64,000 nt of DNA from Dehalococcoidia bacterium (GCA_022822375.1 JAJEBU010000126.1:1-64000); one strand, 5' to 3'; shown: positions 40,830 through 49,247, numbered from the stretch's first letter. The notes: a model not told the origin generated them from the sequence alone. Numbers and translations: made by a program.

Positions 40830-41111
40830 CTAGGATGCCATGGTGATCTTACGTCTGGTCGTCGTGTGTTCTTCGATCAGGATGACCTGCTTCTGCTGCG
40901 CAGGGAGCGCGAGGCTCTTGGCCGCGTCGACGATGGCTGGTGCGGCGTAGCGGGCGGTGAACTCGGCGACAGCGGCCATGGCGAGCAGCTGAGCGGCTCC
41001 GCGAATGGCAGGCATGAATGGGGCGAGGTCATCGCGGATGGCGGGCAGCAGCTCGCGCCGGCGCGGCTCGATCACGACTGGCGTCAGGACGGGCGGGTCG
41101 GGCTCGCACAT
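40830..41111 (-). CDS. Small protein of unknown function
   Basis: A 93-residue protein, MCEPDPPVLTPVVIEPRRRE..., with a central Ala-rich amphipathic or weakly hydrophobic stretch (about 30-65) and a basic tail ending TTTRRKITMAS. It ends 9 nt before the lamin-tail gene, reads on the same strand and has plausible codon use, so it is probably real. No family is recognised. It sits directly behind a possible promoter/operator region with a 7-bp inverted repeat (41126-41153). Confidence 0.55.
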   Translation of the reverse strand: MCEPDPPVLTPVVIEPRRRELLPAIRDDLAPFMPAIRGAAQLLAMAAVAEFTARYAAPAIVDAAKSLALPAQQKQVILIEEHTTTRRKITMAS

Positions 41112-41125
41112 ATGGGCCGCCGTTC

Positions 41126-41153
41126 TAAACTGTTGAGTCGTGTGATCAGTTTA
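41126..41153. promoter_or_regulatory. Operator-like dyad upstream of the small gene/lamin-tail operon
   Basis: TAAACTG (41126-41132) and CAGTTTA (41147-41153) form a perfect 7-bp inverted repeat with 14 nt between arms. This A+T-rich dyad is in the 91-nt gap after the formyltransferase gene and 15 nt before the next ATG. It may be a repressor site or a stem in the leader; it lacks a U-run for a terminator. Confidence 0.4.
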
Positions 41154-41202
41154 CCAATTCGAAGCGTTGCTGGCTTCACATAACGCTGATGTCACGCCTG
41201 TG

Positions 41203-41979
41203 TCACGTTTGGCTCAGCGCCCGTTCGACAGCCTCGCTGATCTCCACTCCAACGGATGTCGCTGCGCCCGCCAACAGTGCACGATCGCCCGCGACAGCCT
41301 GCAGCGACTGGATGATGAAGGCCGGCTCGCGGCTGGCGCCGGCGCGGCGTATGGCCTGGAACAGCGGCGTCTCCCAGTCGGTGGTGCGGCCATGCTCGTC
41401 CCAGAGCGGATCGAACTGCGGCCCGCGGATCGGATACTGCGCCCAAGTCACCGTCGGGCCGCGATCGAGTTCTGTCGTGACCCGCTGCAGTACGAGTCCT
41501 GATCGATCCGCGCGTTGCCGGATCAGCTCGTGAATGACCTGCTGCCACGTGCCGATCGGGCCGTCCGGCAAGGCCGGATGCAGGTTGAGGCAAGGCACGG
41601 CGTCGCAGATCACCTCGCTGAGGATGAGCATGTAGCCGGCCAGCATGGCCGCGTCGGGCTTGAAGGGCTCCATGCGCTCGAGCAGGCGACGGTCGAAGTC
41701 CCGCCGCCACGCGGCAAGGTCGGCGCCAGGAACCGAACGCTCGCCGCCGACCCGCCGCCGCCAGTCGCGTGAACTTTCGGTGATCAGCGGAACGCCCGCA
41801 GCCGTCACTTCGGCCAGAAACGAGTCTGTCTGTTCCGCCTGGCCAGCGTTCCGATTGCAGACGACGCAGACGATCTCAGCATCCAGCCGGCCGGACCGAA
41901 TGGCGTCGCACGCAGCCCGGAACAGCAGGCGCGAGCTCGTGCCGCGCGCCGTGGCGAACCAGGCCAGACGCAGCGGCAC
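41203..41979 (-). CDS. Formyltransferase-family protein (PurN/Fmt-like fold)
   Basis: A 258-residue protein starting at GTG 41979, 3 nt after xseB. It begins 'LRLAWFATARGTSSRLLFRA' and retains the family's catalytic-type residues in 'LNLHPALPDGPIGTW' (Asn, His) and 'TELDRGPTV' (Asp). The usual 'NIHPSLLPxxxG' of PurN is replaced, and the chain is longer than PurN (about 210), so glycinamide ribonucleotide is not a safe substrate. Such proteins occur in Chloroflexota and Actinomycetota; reaction and role are unproven. It is the last gene of the long run starting with glmU. Confidence 0.75.
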   Translation of the reverse strand: MPLRLAWFATARGTSSRLLFRAACDAIRSGRLDAEIVCVVCNRNAGQAEQTDSFLAEVTAAGVPLITESSRDWRRRVGGERSVPGADLAAWRRDFDRRLLERMEPFKPDAAMLAGYMLILSEVICDAVPCLNLHPALPDGPIGTWQQVIHELIRQRADRSGLVLQRVTTELDRGPTVTWAQYPIRGPQFDPLWDEHGRTTDWETPLFQAIRRAGASREPAFIIQSLQAVAGDRALLAGAATSVGVEISEAVERALSQT

Positions 41980-41982
41980 CGC

Positions 41983-42186
41983 TCAGGACTCGCTGCGCAA
42001 GGCGTCGATCCGCAGTTCGGCGTCGGTCAGCATCTGCTGCGCTTGATCGCTCAACGCGACGCCGCGCGCGTAGGCGTCGAGCGAGCGGTCCAGCGGCAGG
42101 CCGCCGTCCTCAAGCTCCGCCAGCACGGTCTCGAGCGCCTGGACGACCTCTTCATATGTTGGATGGTCAGGCGGTTGGTCAGGCAT
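41983..42186 (-). CDS. xseB: Exodeoxyribonuclease VII small subunit
   Basis: Partner of XseA in exonuclease VII, which degrades single-stranded DNA. The 67-residue product has the family core 'TYEEVVQALETVLAELEDGGLPLDRSLDAYARGV'. ATG 42186 overlaps the last eight bases of xseA and is used instead of the longer ORF-track start, giving translational coupling of the two subunits. Confidence 0.92.
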   Translation of the reverse strand: MPDQPPDHPTYEEVVQALETVLAELEDGGLPLDRSLDAYARGVALSDQAQQMLTDAELRIDALRSES

Positions 42187-43510
42187 GGTCACCCTCTCTG
42201 GTTGGTCCGGCGGTGGTCCGCGCTGGGATGCCGCCATCGGAAAACTGGATGTGAATGTCCTGGTCGGCTGATAACCCAGCAGTAGATGTCACGATGTTGC
42301 CAGCGGCATCTGAGACGACGGCGTAGCCCCGCTGGAGCGTCCGCTGTGGATTGAGCGTCTGCAATCGGAGCACGTGGGCGGCGCTTTGTGCCTGCAGCGC
42401 GTCGATCAGACGATCAAGCGCCTGGTCGAGGTCGCGCCGTCGCTGGGAAATGTCGACGCGCAGCGTCGGCGGATGCGGAGCAGCCCGTTCGAGCCGTTCG
42501 CGACCCAGGCGGACGCGCTGGCCCGCGTCTGTGATCAGTCGGTCGACGCAGTGGTCGGCTGCCTGTCGGATTCCGCCGATGCGGGCCGCCTCTTCCGCCC
42601 GATCGGGCACCGCGATCTCGGCGGCGGCTGATGGTGTCGGCGCGCGACGATCGGCGACGTGATCGGCGATGCTCACATCGGTCTCGTGGCCGATGGCAGA
42701 GATGATCGGAATGTCGCTGGCAAAGATGGCGCGAGCGACGGCTTCCTCGTTGTAGGCCCAGAGGTCCTCGGGTGACCCGCCGCCGCGCGCGACGATGATC
42801 ACGTCCGGCTCGTTCTCGGTGAGCAGGTTGAGCCGCTCGATGGCGTCAGCGATCGAACGCGCCGCGCCCGCACCCTGGGTGAGGCATGGCGAGAGCGTCA
42901 GGGGCGTCAGCGGCCAACGTCTGCCGATGACTTGCTGGATGTCGTGCCAGACGGCGCCGCTGGACGAGGTCACCACGCCGATCCGCTTCGGATACGCCGG
43001 CAGCGGACGCTTACGCGCCGGGTTGAACAGGCCGGCCTCCTCGAGCGTGCGGAACAGGCGCTCGTACTCCGCCTGCAAGACGCCCTCGCCGATCGGACGC
43101 AGGTCGTCGACGATGATCTGCAGCGAGCCTCGAGCCAGGTAGATGTCGACGCTGCCGTGCACCAGCACCTGGTCGCCCTGCTCGACGGCCATGCCGCGAT
43201 TCTCGCGGCGGAAGAACGCGCACGACAGCACGGTCTCCGAGTCAGCGTCGGACAGGTCGAAGTAGTAGTGTCCGGCTCCCGAGCGGCTGAAGCTGCGAAC
43301 CTCGCCTTCGATCCAGATGTTGTTGAGGGTTGGATCGGAGCTCAGGCTTCGCTTGATCTGTCGAGCGATCTCTCCGACGGGGCGGGATTGCGGCGCTGGT
43401 CGCGCGTCCCCAGCGGAGCGTGCATCTTCGAGGTCCGCCCGGCGATCCCAGTCGAACGAATGCTGCTCCTGTCGGCGGTCGTGGAATCCGCGCGGGGGGC
43501 GTTGGGGCAT
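42179..43510 (-). CDS. xseA: Exodeoxyribonuclease VII large subunit
   Basis: Catalytic large subunit of exonuclease VII. From ATG 43510 (MPQRPPRGF) it has 443 residues. An N-terminal OB-fold ('NNIWIEGEVRSFSRSGAGHYYFDL') precedes the catalytic domain ('RIGVVTSSSGAVWHDI', 'IIVARGGGSPEDLWAYNEE', 'IISAIGHETDVSIADHVADRRAPTPSAAAE'), followed by a coiled-coil-like region and 'RGYAVVSDAAG'. The ORF-track start at 43600 overlaps efp; 43510 leaves a 13-nt gap. xseA and xseB overlap. Confidence 0.95.
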   Translation of the reverse strand: MPQRPPRGFHDRRQEQHSFDWDRRADLEDARSAGDARPAPQSRPVGEIARQIKRSLSSDPTLNNIWIEGEVRSFSRSGAGHYYFDLSDADSETVLSCAFFRRENRGMAVEQGDQVLVHGSVDIYLARGSLQIIVDDLRPIGEGVLQAEYERLFRTLEEAGLFNPARKRPLPAYPKRIGVVTSSSGAVWHDIQQVIGRRWPLTPLTLSPCLTQGAGAARSIADAIERLNLLTENEPDVIIVARGGGSPEDLWAYNEEAVARAIFASDIPIISAIGHETDVSIADHVADRRAPTPSAAAEIAVPDRAEEAARIGGIRQAADHCVDRLITDAGQRVRLGRERLERAAPHPPTLRVDISQRRRDLDQALDRLIDALQAQSAAHVLRLQTLNPQRTLQRGYAVVSDAAGNIVTSTAGLSADQDIHIQFSDGGIPARTTAGPTREGDHA

Positions 43511-43523
43511 GCTGCGCTGCCGA

Positions 43524-44081
43524 TCATGCGCGCTCGAGGTACTGTCCCGAGCGGGTATCAACCTTGACCGTGTCGCCAGGGCCGATGAACAACGGCACAT
43601 TGACCGTCAGTCCGGTCTCCAGCGTGGCGGGCTTGGTTGCGCCTGTCGCGGTGTCGCCCTTGACGCCGGGATCTGATTCGGTGACCTGCAGCGTCACGGC
43701 GGCGGGCAGTTCCACGGCAACGGGGCTCTCCCCGACGATCAGCACTTCGGCTTCCGCGTTCTCAGCGAGGTAGTGGACCGCGTCGCCAACGACGTCGAGC
43801 GAGAGCGGCTCCTGCTCGAACGTCTCGGTGTTCATGAAGTAGAGCAGGTCGCCGTCGCGGTAGAGGTACTGCATCGTCTGATGCTCGGTGCGGATGCGGC
43901 GGAATTTGGAACCGGCCTGAAACGTGCGCTCGATCGTGTGTCCGCCGCGGATATCGCGCAGCTTGAGCCGCGCTTGCGCGGAGCCGCGCCCCACCTTGAT
44001 GTGGTCCCAGTCCACGATCTGGTACTCGTTGCCGTCGAGTTCGATCACGAAGCCGCGCTTCAGGTCGCCAGTGGAGATCAT
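43524..44081 (-). CDS. efp: Elongation factor P with Arg at the loop tip
   Basis: Rescues ribosomes stalled at polyproline. The 185-residue protein has the three expected beta-barrel domains, including the C-terminal signature 'TVKVDTRSGQYLERA'. The domain I loop that reaches the peptidyl-transferase centre reads HIKVGRGSA, with Arg32 at the tip and no preceding Pro, instead of the usual VKPGKG with modifiable Lys. Arg-type tips are known from the EarP rhamnosylation group; no earP is in the window, so this one may be modified differently or not at all. AGG lies 6 nt before ATG 44081. It follows the M24 peptidase by 69 nt. Confidence 0.95.
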   Translation of the reverse strand: MISTGDLKRGFVIELDGNEYQIVDWDHIKVGRGSAQARLKLRDIRGGHTIERTFQAGSKFRRIRTEHQTMQYLYRDGDLLYFMNTETFEQEPLSLDVVGDAVHYLAENAEAEVLIVGESPVAVELPAAVTLQVTESDPGVKGDTATGATKPATLETGLTVNVPLFIGPGDTVKVDTRSGQYLERA

Positions 44082-44150
44082 CTTGTGCCTGTCAGTCTTG
44101 TCGGTCTTGTCGATGTTGCCGGTGTGGCTGGTATGACGTGCAGCCGTATG

Positions 44151-45257
44151 TCAGACAAAGCGTAGCTTGGGCGTGCCGCTGAACGAGTGGAAGCCGTCCT
44201 CGTCCAACAGGCCCATATCCTCAATGCGGACGCCGCCCCAATCGGGCAGGTAGATGCCCGGCTCGATCGTGAGCACCATGCCGGCCTCCAGCGTGTCCTT
44301 GGACGATGGGCCCAGGTACGGATCTTCGTGGATCTCAAGGCCGACGCCGTGCCCGAGCCCGTGCCCGAACTGGTCTCCGTAGCCGGCATCATCAATCACG
44401 CGGCGAGCCAACCCGTCAGCGTCTTGGCCCGACATGCCTACTTCGACCATCTCGGCGGCGGTCTCGTGCGCGGCGAGGACGATGTCGTAGATGCGTGGGA
44501 ACGTTTCGTCGTGCGCGCCGAGCACGATCGTGCGGGTCATGTCGGCGCAGTATCCCTCGACTTTGGTGCCCATGTCGATCACGACTGGCTCGCCCTCACA
44601 GATGGCTTCGGCTCGCGGACGCGCATGCGGACGAGCGCCCCATGTTCCCGCGGCGACGATTGACTCGAAGGCCATCGCCTCCGCGCCGTTGACTCGGGCG
44701 TACTGCTCGATCTCCCACGACATCTGTACTTCCGTCCAACCGGGCTGGACGACGCTGGATGCGTGGGCAAAAGCATCGTCCGTGAGCGCAGCAGCGCGGC
44801 GCAGCGTGGCGATCTCCTCAGCGTCTTTCCTCGCCCGCACGCCTTCGACGACGCGGCCGGCCTGGACTAATGCGGGGCGCTGACTGGCCGGCAGCTTGGC
44901 GTTGGCGTCGCGCAGACCCTTGTGCGAGGCGACGCTGAGATGGGCGGCTTCGAAGCCCAGCCGCTCGCGCCCGAAGCGCTTGACCAGATCGCCCCACCAC
45001 TGCTCGACTCTGCCTGTCGTGCGAACAATCTCAAAGTCCGGCGACTGCTCAGCAGCTTGATCGAGATAGCGAAAATCCGTCGCGAGCAGCGGCGGGCGGG
45101 CGTCGTCAACGGGAATGATCACCCATCCACTGGAACCGCTGAAACCGGTCGCGTAACGACGATTGACTGGGTCGGTGATCAGCAGCGCGTCAAGCTTCGC
45201 CTCGTCGGCGGCGGCTCGAATGCGGCTCAGCCGCTCGTTCGCGATCAGGTCGGTCAT
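44151..45257 (-). CDS. M24-family Xaa-Pro (pro)dipeptidase/aminopeptidase
   Basis: Cleaves peptides with Pro in position 2. From ATG 45257 (MTDLIANERLSRIRAAADEA) it has 368 residues: a creatinase-like N-terminal domain and the pita-bread metallopeptidase domain. Metal ligands are seen as the two Asp of 'VVIDMGTKVEGYCADMTRT', the His of 'GHGLGHGVGLEIHEDP', and the Glu of 'TIEPGIY' and 'VRIEDMG'. The longer ORF-track start lies in aroQ. aroQ's TGA overlaps this ATG (ATGA). Placement next to efp is frequent in bacteria and may reflect a shared role in proline-rich proteins. Confidence 0.92.
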   Translation of the reverse strand: MTDLIANERLSRIRAAADEAKLDALLITDPVNRRYATGFSGSSGWVIIPVDDARPPLLATDFRYLDQAAEQSPDFEIVRTTGRVEQWWGDLVKRFGRERLGFEAAHLSVASHKGLRDANAKLPASQRPALVQAGRVVEGVRARKDAEEIATLRRAAALTDDAFAHASSVVQPGWTEVQMSWEIEQYARVNGAEAMAFESIVAAGTWGARPHARPRAEAICEGEPVVIDMGTKVEGYCADMTRTIVLGAHDETFPRIYDIVLAAHETAAEMVEVGMSGQDADGLARRVIDDAGYGDQFGHGLGHGVGLEIHEDPYLGPSSKDTLEAGMVLTIEPGIYLPDWGGVRIEDMGLLDEDGFHSFSGTPKLRFV

Positions 45258-45730
45258 AAGCCAGGCGCCCCGGCGTCGCCGCTGGTCGGACGGCCGTGTC
45301 GTTCTTGCAGCATCGGCACCAGTGCATCGAGCGCGGCGAGGTAGCCGCGCCAACCGAGACCAGCCACGACGCCGTCCATGATCGGCGCGGTGACCAGATT
45401 GTGGCGGAACGCCTCGCGCGCGTGGACGTTGGATAGGTGCACTTCCATCTTGCCGCCCGGGAACGCCTCGAGCGCGTCGCGCAGCGAGTAGCCGTAGTGG
45501 GACAGCGCGCCCGGATTGATGATCAACCCTTCGGCCGAGCGTTCCTGTTGGATGAAATCGATGATCGCGCCCTCGTGGTTGGATTGGTAGGGACGAATCG
45601 TGACGCCCCACTCCTTCGCCCGTTTGTTGACGAGATCCTCGATGTCGGCCAAGGTCTGGGAGCCGTAGATTTCTGGTTGGCGCTGGCCCAGGATGTTCAG
45701 ATTGGGGCCAGAGATCAGCAGCACTTTCAC
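45254..45730 (-). CDS. aroQ: Type II 3-dehydroquinate dehydratase
   Basis: Third shikimate-pathway step, 3-dehydroquinate to 3-dehydroshikimate. The 158-residue product matches the type II family: 'ISGPNLNILGQRQPEIYGSQ' (catalytic Tyr), 'NHEGAIIDFIQ', 'INPGALSHYGYSLRDAL' and 'EVHLSNVHAREAFRH' (catalytic His). Start is GTG 45730, overlapping the xer stop as GTGA; the 128-residue N-terminal extension in the ORF track belongs to other frames of xer. The other shikimate genes in this window (aroE, aroC, aroKB) are 12-16 kb away on the opposite strand. Confidence 0.94.
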   Translation of the reverse strand: MKVLLISGPNLNILGQRQPEIYGSQTLADIEDLVNKRAKEWGVTIRPYQSNHEGAIIDFIQQERSAEGLIINPGALSHYGYSLRDALEAFPGGKMEVHLSNVHAREAFRHNLVTAPIMDGVVAGLGWRGYLAALDALVPMLQERHGRPTSGDAGAPGL

Positions 45731-46692
45731 GTCGAGAGCCCCTCCGTTCGGTCGCGCCGGCGACGCTCGCGGCCGCGTTCGGCAAGCGTATCGAGCGCCT
45801 GCTCGATGGTGTCGCGGCGGGCGGCGTCGCTGACGTGGGTGTAGATCTGGGTCGTCGCGACCGACGCATGACCCAGCAATTCCTGCACGATGCGGACGTC
45901 TGCGCCTCCATCGAGCATATGAGTGGCAAAGGAGTGCCGCAACAGATGAGGATGCATCCCCGGCGGCAAGCCCGCGCACTGCGCATGGCGCTGCATCGAT
46001 ATCTGCACCGCCCGCGCCGACAGCGGTCCGCCGAAGCGATTGAGCCACAGCCACGACGCCGACTGCTCGGACAGCAGCTGCGGACGCCCGTCCAGCAGAT
46101 AGCCGCGCAGCCAACGCCGCGCCGCTCCCCCGAGCAGCGCGAACCGCTCCTTGTTCCCCTTGCCGACCACGCGCAATCCGATCGCGTCGTCGTCGTAGTC
46201 GGTCGTTCGCAGCCCGATCAGCTCCGAGACACGCAGTCCTGCGCCGTACAGCACTTCCAGGATCGCCCGATCACGCAGCCCGCCCGGCGTCGCGGTGTCG
46301 GGCGCAGCCAGCAGCGCCTCAACCTGCTGCTGGCTCAGCACGGTCGGCAGACGCGACGCTGCCTTCGGCGTCGAAGCCAACGCGAGCGGATCGCGTTCAA
46401 AGAATCCCGTGTGTGTGAGCTGCCGGCTCAACGCCTTGATCGTCGAGGCTCGGCGGCGGACGGAAGCCTCCGCCGCGCCGTCCGCTTGCAGGCTGGCCAG
46501 GTACGACCGGTAGCCGGCGCGGTTCAAGCTCGCCAGTTCACGCCCGTCGTTCTCCAGCCAGCGCAGAAACTGCTCAAGGTCTGAGCGGTAGTTGCGGATC
46601 GTGTGCGGCGAGAGGCCGCGCCCATGCTCGAGCGCGTCCAGGTAGCGGTCGAGCGCGGTGCGGTGTCGTTCGGAGAGCGGTGCAGTGGCCAC
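45727..46692 (-). CDS. xerC: Tyrosine recombinase, XerC/XerD-like
   Basis: Resolves chromosome dimers at dif; a 321-residue protein with SAM-like N-terminal core-binding domain (residues 10-100) and catalytic domain. All six catalytic residues are present: Arg154 ('GLRVSELIGL'), Lys178 ('GKGNKER'), His249, Arg252 ('HPHLLRHSFATHML'), His275 ('LLGHAS') and Tyr284 ('TQIYTHVS'). Start GTG 46692. As it lies in a stable core operon between topA and aroQ, with no mobile-element features, it is read as the housekeeping enzyme, but C versus D cannot be told without the second copy. A 65-nt gap with short direct repeats separates it from topA. Confidence 0.93.
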   Translation of the reverse strand: MATAPLSERHRTALDRYLDALEHGRGLSPHTIRNYRSDLEQFLRWLENDGRELASLNRAGYRSYLASLQADGAAEASVRRRASTIKALSRQLTHTGFFERDPLALASTPKAASRLPTVLSQQQVEALLAAPDTATPGGLRDRAILEVLYGAGLRVSELIGLRTTDYDDDAIGLRVVGKGNKERFALLGGAARRWLRGYLLDGRPQLLSEQSASWLWLNRFGGPLSARAVQISMQRHAQCAGLPPGMHPHLLRHSFATHMLDGGADVRIVQELLGHASVATTQIYTHVSDAARRDTIEQALDTLAERGRERRRRDRTEGLST

Positions 46693-46722
46693 GTGTCCAC
46701 TGTAGGACGATGATCCAATTGC

Positions 46723-46763
46723 GTGCAGCTAGCGAGGTGCAGCAAGCGGTCGTGCAGCTAGCG
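46723..46763. repeat. Three 12-bp direct repeats between topA and xer
   Basis: GTGCAGCTAGCG (46723-46734), GTGCAGCAAGCG (46737-46748) and GTGCAGCTAGCG (46752-46763) are spaced 14 and 15 bp apart. Two copies are identical and one differs at one base. The last copy contains the topA stop codon. Could be a local duplication or a protein-binding array. Confidence 0.7.
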
Positions 46764-49247
46764 CCGCGCGGGGCGTCGACCCCGACTTCCGGATGCGCGG
46801 CTTCGTCCGCGCCGTTGCTGCTTTGGTTCCTTCAGCAGTTCGAGCGCGCGTTCGAGGTCAATGGTGTCGAGCTCGTCGGTGTCCTTCAGGTTGCGGCGCT
46901 CGTCGCCGCAGCTCACGTACGCGCCCCAACGTCCGGGCCTGACCGTGACGTCTTCGCCCAGCTCCGGATGCTGACCCAACAGCTTGGGCCACTGGAGCCA
47001 ATCGATCGCGTGCTCGATGTTGACGTCCTCGAGCTCCATGCCCTTTGGGACCGATGCGCGGCGCGGCTTCGGCTGCCCCTTCTTCGGCCTGCCCATCTGA
47101 TTACCGACTTGCACGAAGGGGCCGAACCGACCGTTCATCAGCCAGACGTCGTCTTCATAGTCTGGGTGACGCCCCAGCAGGCGCGGCAGCTGCATGGTGG
47201 TTTCCAGTAGCTCGTCCGCCTGGGCGTGGGTGAAGTCCGCGGGCGCGAGATCGTCGGGCAATGGCGCGGTACGCGCGTCGTCGCCGCTGCCGCGCCGGAT
47301 GAACGATCGTCCGCCGCGGACGCGGACCTGAATCTCGTCCGGCTCGGCCTCGTCTCCGCCGCGGCTGAAGCCGTCCTCGTCGAGCTGCAACGCCCAGAAC
47401 GGAATCGTGTCGATCTTCTCCGCGACGCGCCGCTTGAGTCCGCTCTCGCCGCCGCCGCTGCCGAAGTAGAAGTCCTGCAAGTGCTCCTGCGAGTGCGCTT
47501 CACCACGCGCAATCTGGTCGAGCGTGTCCTCCATGTCCGCCGTGAACTCGGCGTTGACCAGGTCAGCGAAGTGCTCGGTGAGCAGATCGCTGACGCCGAA
47601 TCCGAGGAATGTCGGAATCAACGTGCGGCCGTTGCGCGTGGCGTAGTTGCGATTGGTCAGCGTCTGGATGATCGCTGCATAGGTGCTCGGTCGGCCGAGT
47701 CCGTCATCTTCGAGCTTCTTGACCAGCGATGCTTCGGTGTAACGCGCGGGCGGTTGAGACTCGCTGCCGCGTAAGGTCAGCTCGACCAACGGCAGCGGAT
47801 CACCCTCCGCTACGTCGGGCAGCAGTTGTGGTCCGTCGCCGCGCGGCGGCAGGACGGAGTACCAACCCGGGAACAGCACGACCTGGCCGTTGGCGACCAT
47901 CACCGCGGGCGAGTCGTCGGGCCGCTCCGTCAGCTCGGCGGCGATCTCGACACGGGTGCGCTCCACCCGCGCATCGGCCATTTGGCTGGCCAACGTCCGC
48001 CGCCAGATGAGGTCGTAGAGGCGGAAGTCGTCGTCGTCCAACGTGCCGCGCAGCGATTCCGGGGTTCGCGATACGTCGGTCGGACGGATCGCCTCGTGTG
48101 CTTCCTGGGCGTTGCGCGACTTGGTCTTGTAGGTGCGGAACTGGTGCGATTCCTCGCCATAGGTCTTCTGGATGTACTCGGACGCCTGAGCCAGTGCCTG
48201 ATCTGACAGCGTGACCGAGTCGGTGCGCATGTAGGTGATCAGCCCGGTTCGCTCCCGCCCGAGATCGATGCCTTGATACAACCGCTGGGCGGCCGCCATC
48301 GCCCGAGCCGAGCCCATGCCGAGTCGATTCGAGGCAGCCTGCTGCATCGTGGACGTGGTGAATGGCGCGGCCGGACGCATCTTCGCCTCGGTCTTGGCCA
48401 CCGAGCTCACCCGCCACGGCGCGGCCTGCAGGTGCGGCTTCAGGTCGGTCAGCGAGGCCTCAGTCTCCCAGCGCTTGCGTTCCGCAGAGAGCAGGCCCGT
48501 CGCGGGGTCAAAGTCGGACGTGCCGCTCGCCAGGTCAGCGCCGGCCAGCGACTGCAGCTTGGCTGAGAGCGGCTGCCCGCCGCTGCGAAACTCGCCTTCG
48601 GCGCCCCAGTACTCGGCCGAGACGAAGGCCATGCGCTCCCGCTCGCGATCGACCAGAAACTTCAGCGCGACGCTCTGCACGCGGCCGGCCGAGGTGCCCT
48701 GTCCCAGCTTGCGCCAGAGCACCGGGCTCAGCGAGTACCCGTAGAGACGGTCCAGGATGCGGCGCGACTCCTGCGCCTCGACGAGGTGCTCGTCGATTGC
48801 GCGCGGCGACTCAATCGCTCGTTCGATGGCCGTCGGCGTGATCTCGTGAAACACGATCCGCTCAAACGGCACCTTCGGCTTCAGCACTTCGACCAGGTGC
48901 CAGCCGATCGACTCTCCCTCTCGATCCTCATCGGTCGCGAGCAGCACGCGGTCGGCCTGCTTCAGTTCCTTGCGCAAGCGAGTGACGTGCTTCTTCGACT
49001 CCGACGGCACGATGTAGTAGGGCTCGAAGCCATGGTCGACATCGACCGCGAGGTCGGCCCATGGTTGGCCCTTGATCTTCTCAGGACGCTCCGCGGCGCG
49101 GCGGGGCAGGTCGCGGATGTGGCCAAAGCAGGCCGTCACGACATACTCATCGTCGAGGAACCGTGAAATCGTGTCCGCCTTCGCGCCCGACTCGACAATC
49201 ACCAGTGTTTTGCCGTCGGACGGTGCGGTCGTGTCAGCGTCGGGCAT
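46758..49247 (-). CDS. topA: DNA topoisomerase I
   Basis: Relaxes negative supercoils. The 829-residue type IA enzyme has the Toprim domain ('LVIVESGAKADTISRFL', 'ATDEDREGESIGWHL'), the 'GTSAGRVQSVAL' DNA-gate segment and the catalytic Tyr in 'GLITYMRTDS' near residue 337. The C-terminus lacks zinc-ribbon cysteines; instead it has GxFGPxV-type topoisomerase C-terminal repeats ('MNGRFGPFVQVG', 'RPGRWGAYVSCG') and a very basic tail, like actinobacterial TopA. ATG 49247 overlaps the 3' end of dprA by 14 nt. Next is xer after 65 nt. Confidence 0.95.
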   Translation of the reverse strand: MPDADTTAPSDGKTLVIVESGAKADTISRFLDDEYVVTACFGHIRDLPRRAAERPEKIKGQPWADLAVDVDHGFEPYYIVPSESKKHVTRLRKELKQADRVLLATDEDREGESIGWHLVEVLKPKVPFERIVFHEITPTAIERAIESPRAIDEHLVEAQESRRILDRLYGYSLSPVLWRKLGQGTSAGRVQSVALKFLVDRERERMAFVSAEYWGAEGEFRSGGQPLSAKLQSLAGADLASGTSDFDPATGLLSAERKRWETEASLTDLKPHLQAAPWRVSSVAKTEAKMRPAAPFTTSTMQQAASNRLGMGSARAMAAAQRLYQGIDLGRERTGLITYMRTDSVTLSDQALAQASEYIQKTYGEESHQFRTYKTKSRNAQEAHEAIRPTDVSRTPESLRGTLDDDDFRLYDLIWRRTLASQMADARVERTRVEIAAELTERPDDSPAVMVANGQVVLFPGWYSVLPPRGDGPQLLPDVAEGDPLPLVELTLRGSESQPPARYTEASLVKKLEDDGLGRPSTYAAIIQTLTNRNYATRNGRTLIPTFLGFGVSDLLTEHFADLVNAEFTADMEDTLDQIARGEAHSQEHLQDFYFGSGGGESGLKRRVAEKIDTIPFWALQLDEDGFSRGGDEAEPDEIQVRVRGGRSFIRRGSGDDARTAPLPDDLAPADFTHAQADELLETTMQLPRLLGRHPDYEDDVWLMNGRFGPFVQVGNQMGRPKKGQPKPRRASVPKGMELEDVNIEHAIDWLQWPKLLGQHPELGEDVTVRPGRWGAYVSCGDERRNLKDTDELDTIDLERALELLKEPKQQRRGRSRASGSRGRRPARR

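Noticed and set aside
45727-46692. Integrase of a mobile element
   Set aside because: The tyrosine recombinase sits in a core operon with no att-like repeats, tRNA or cargo, so Xer is a better reading.
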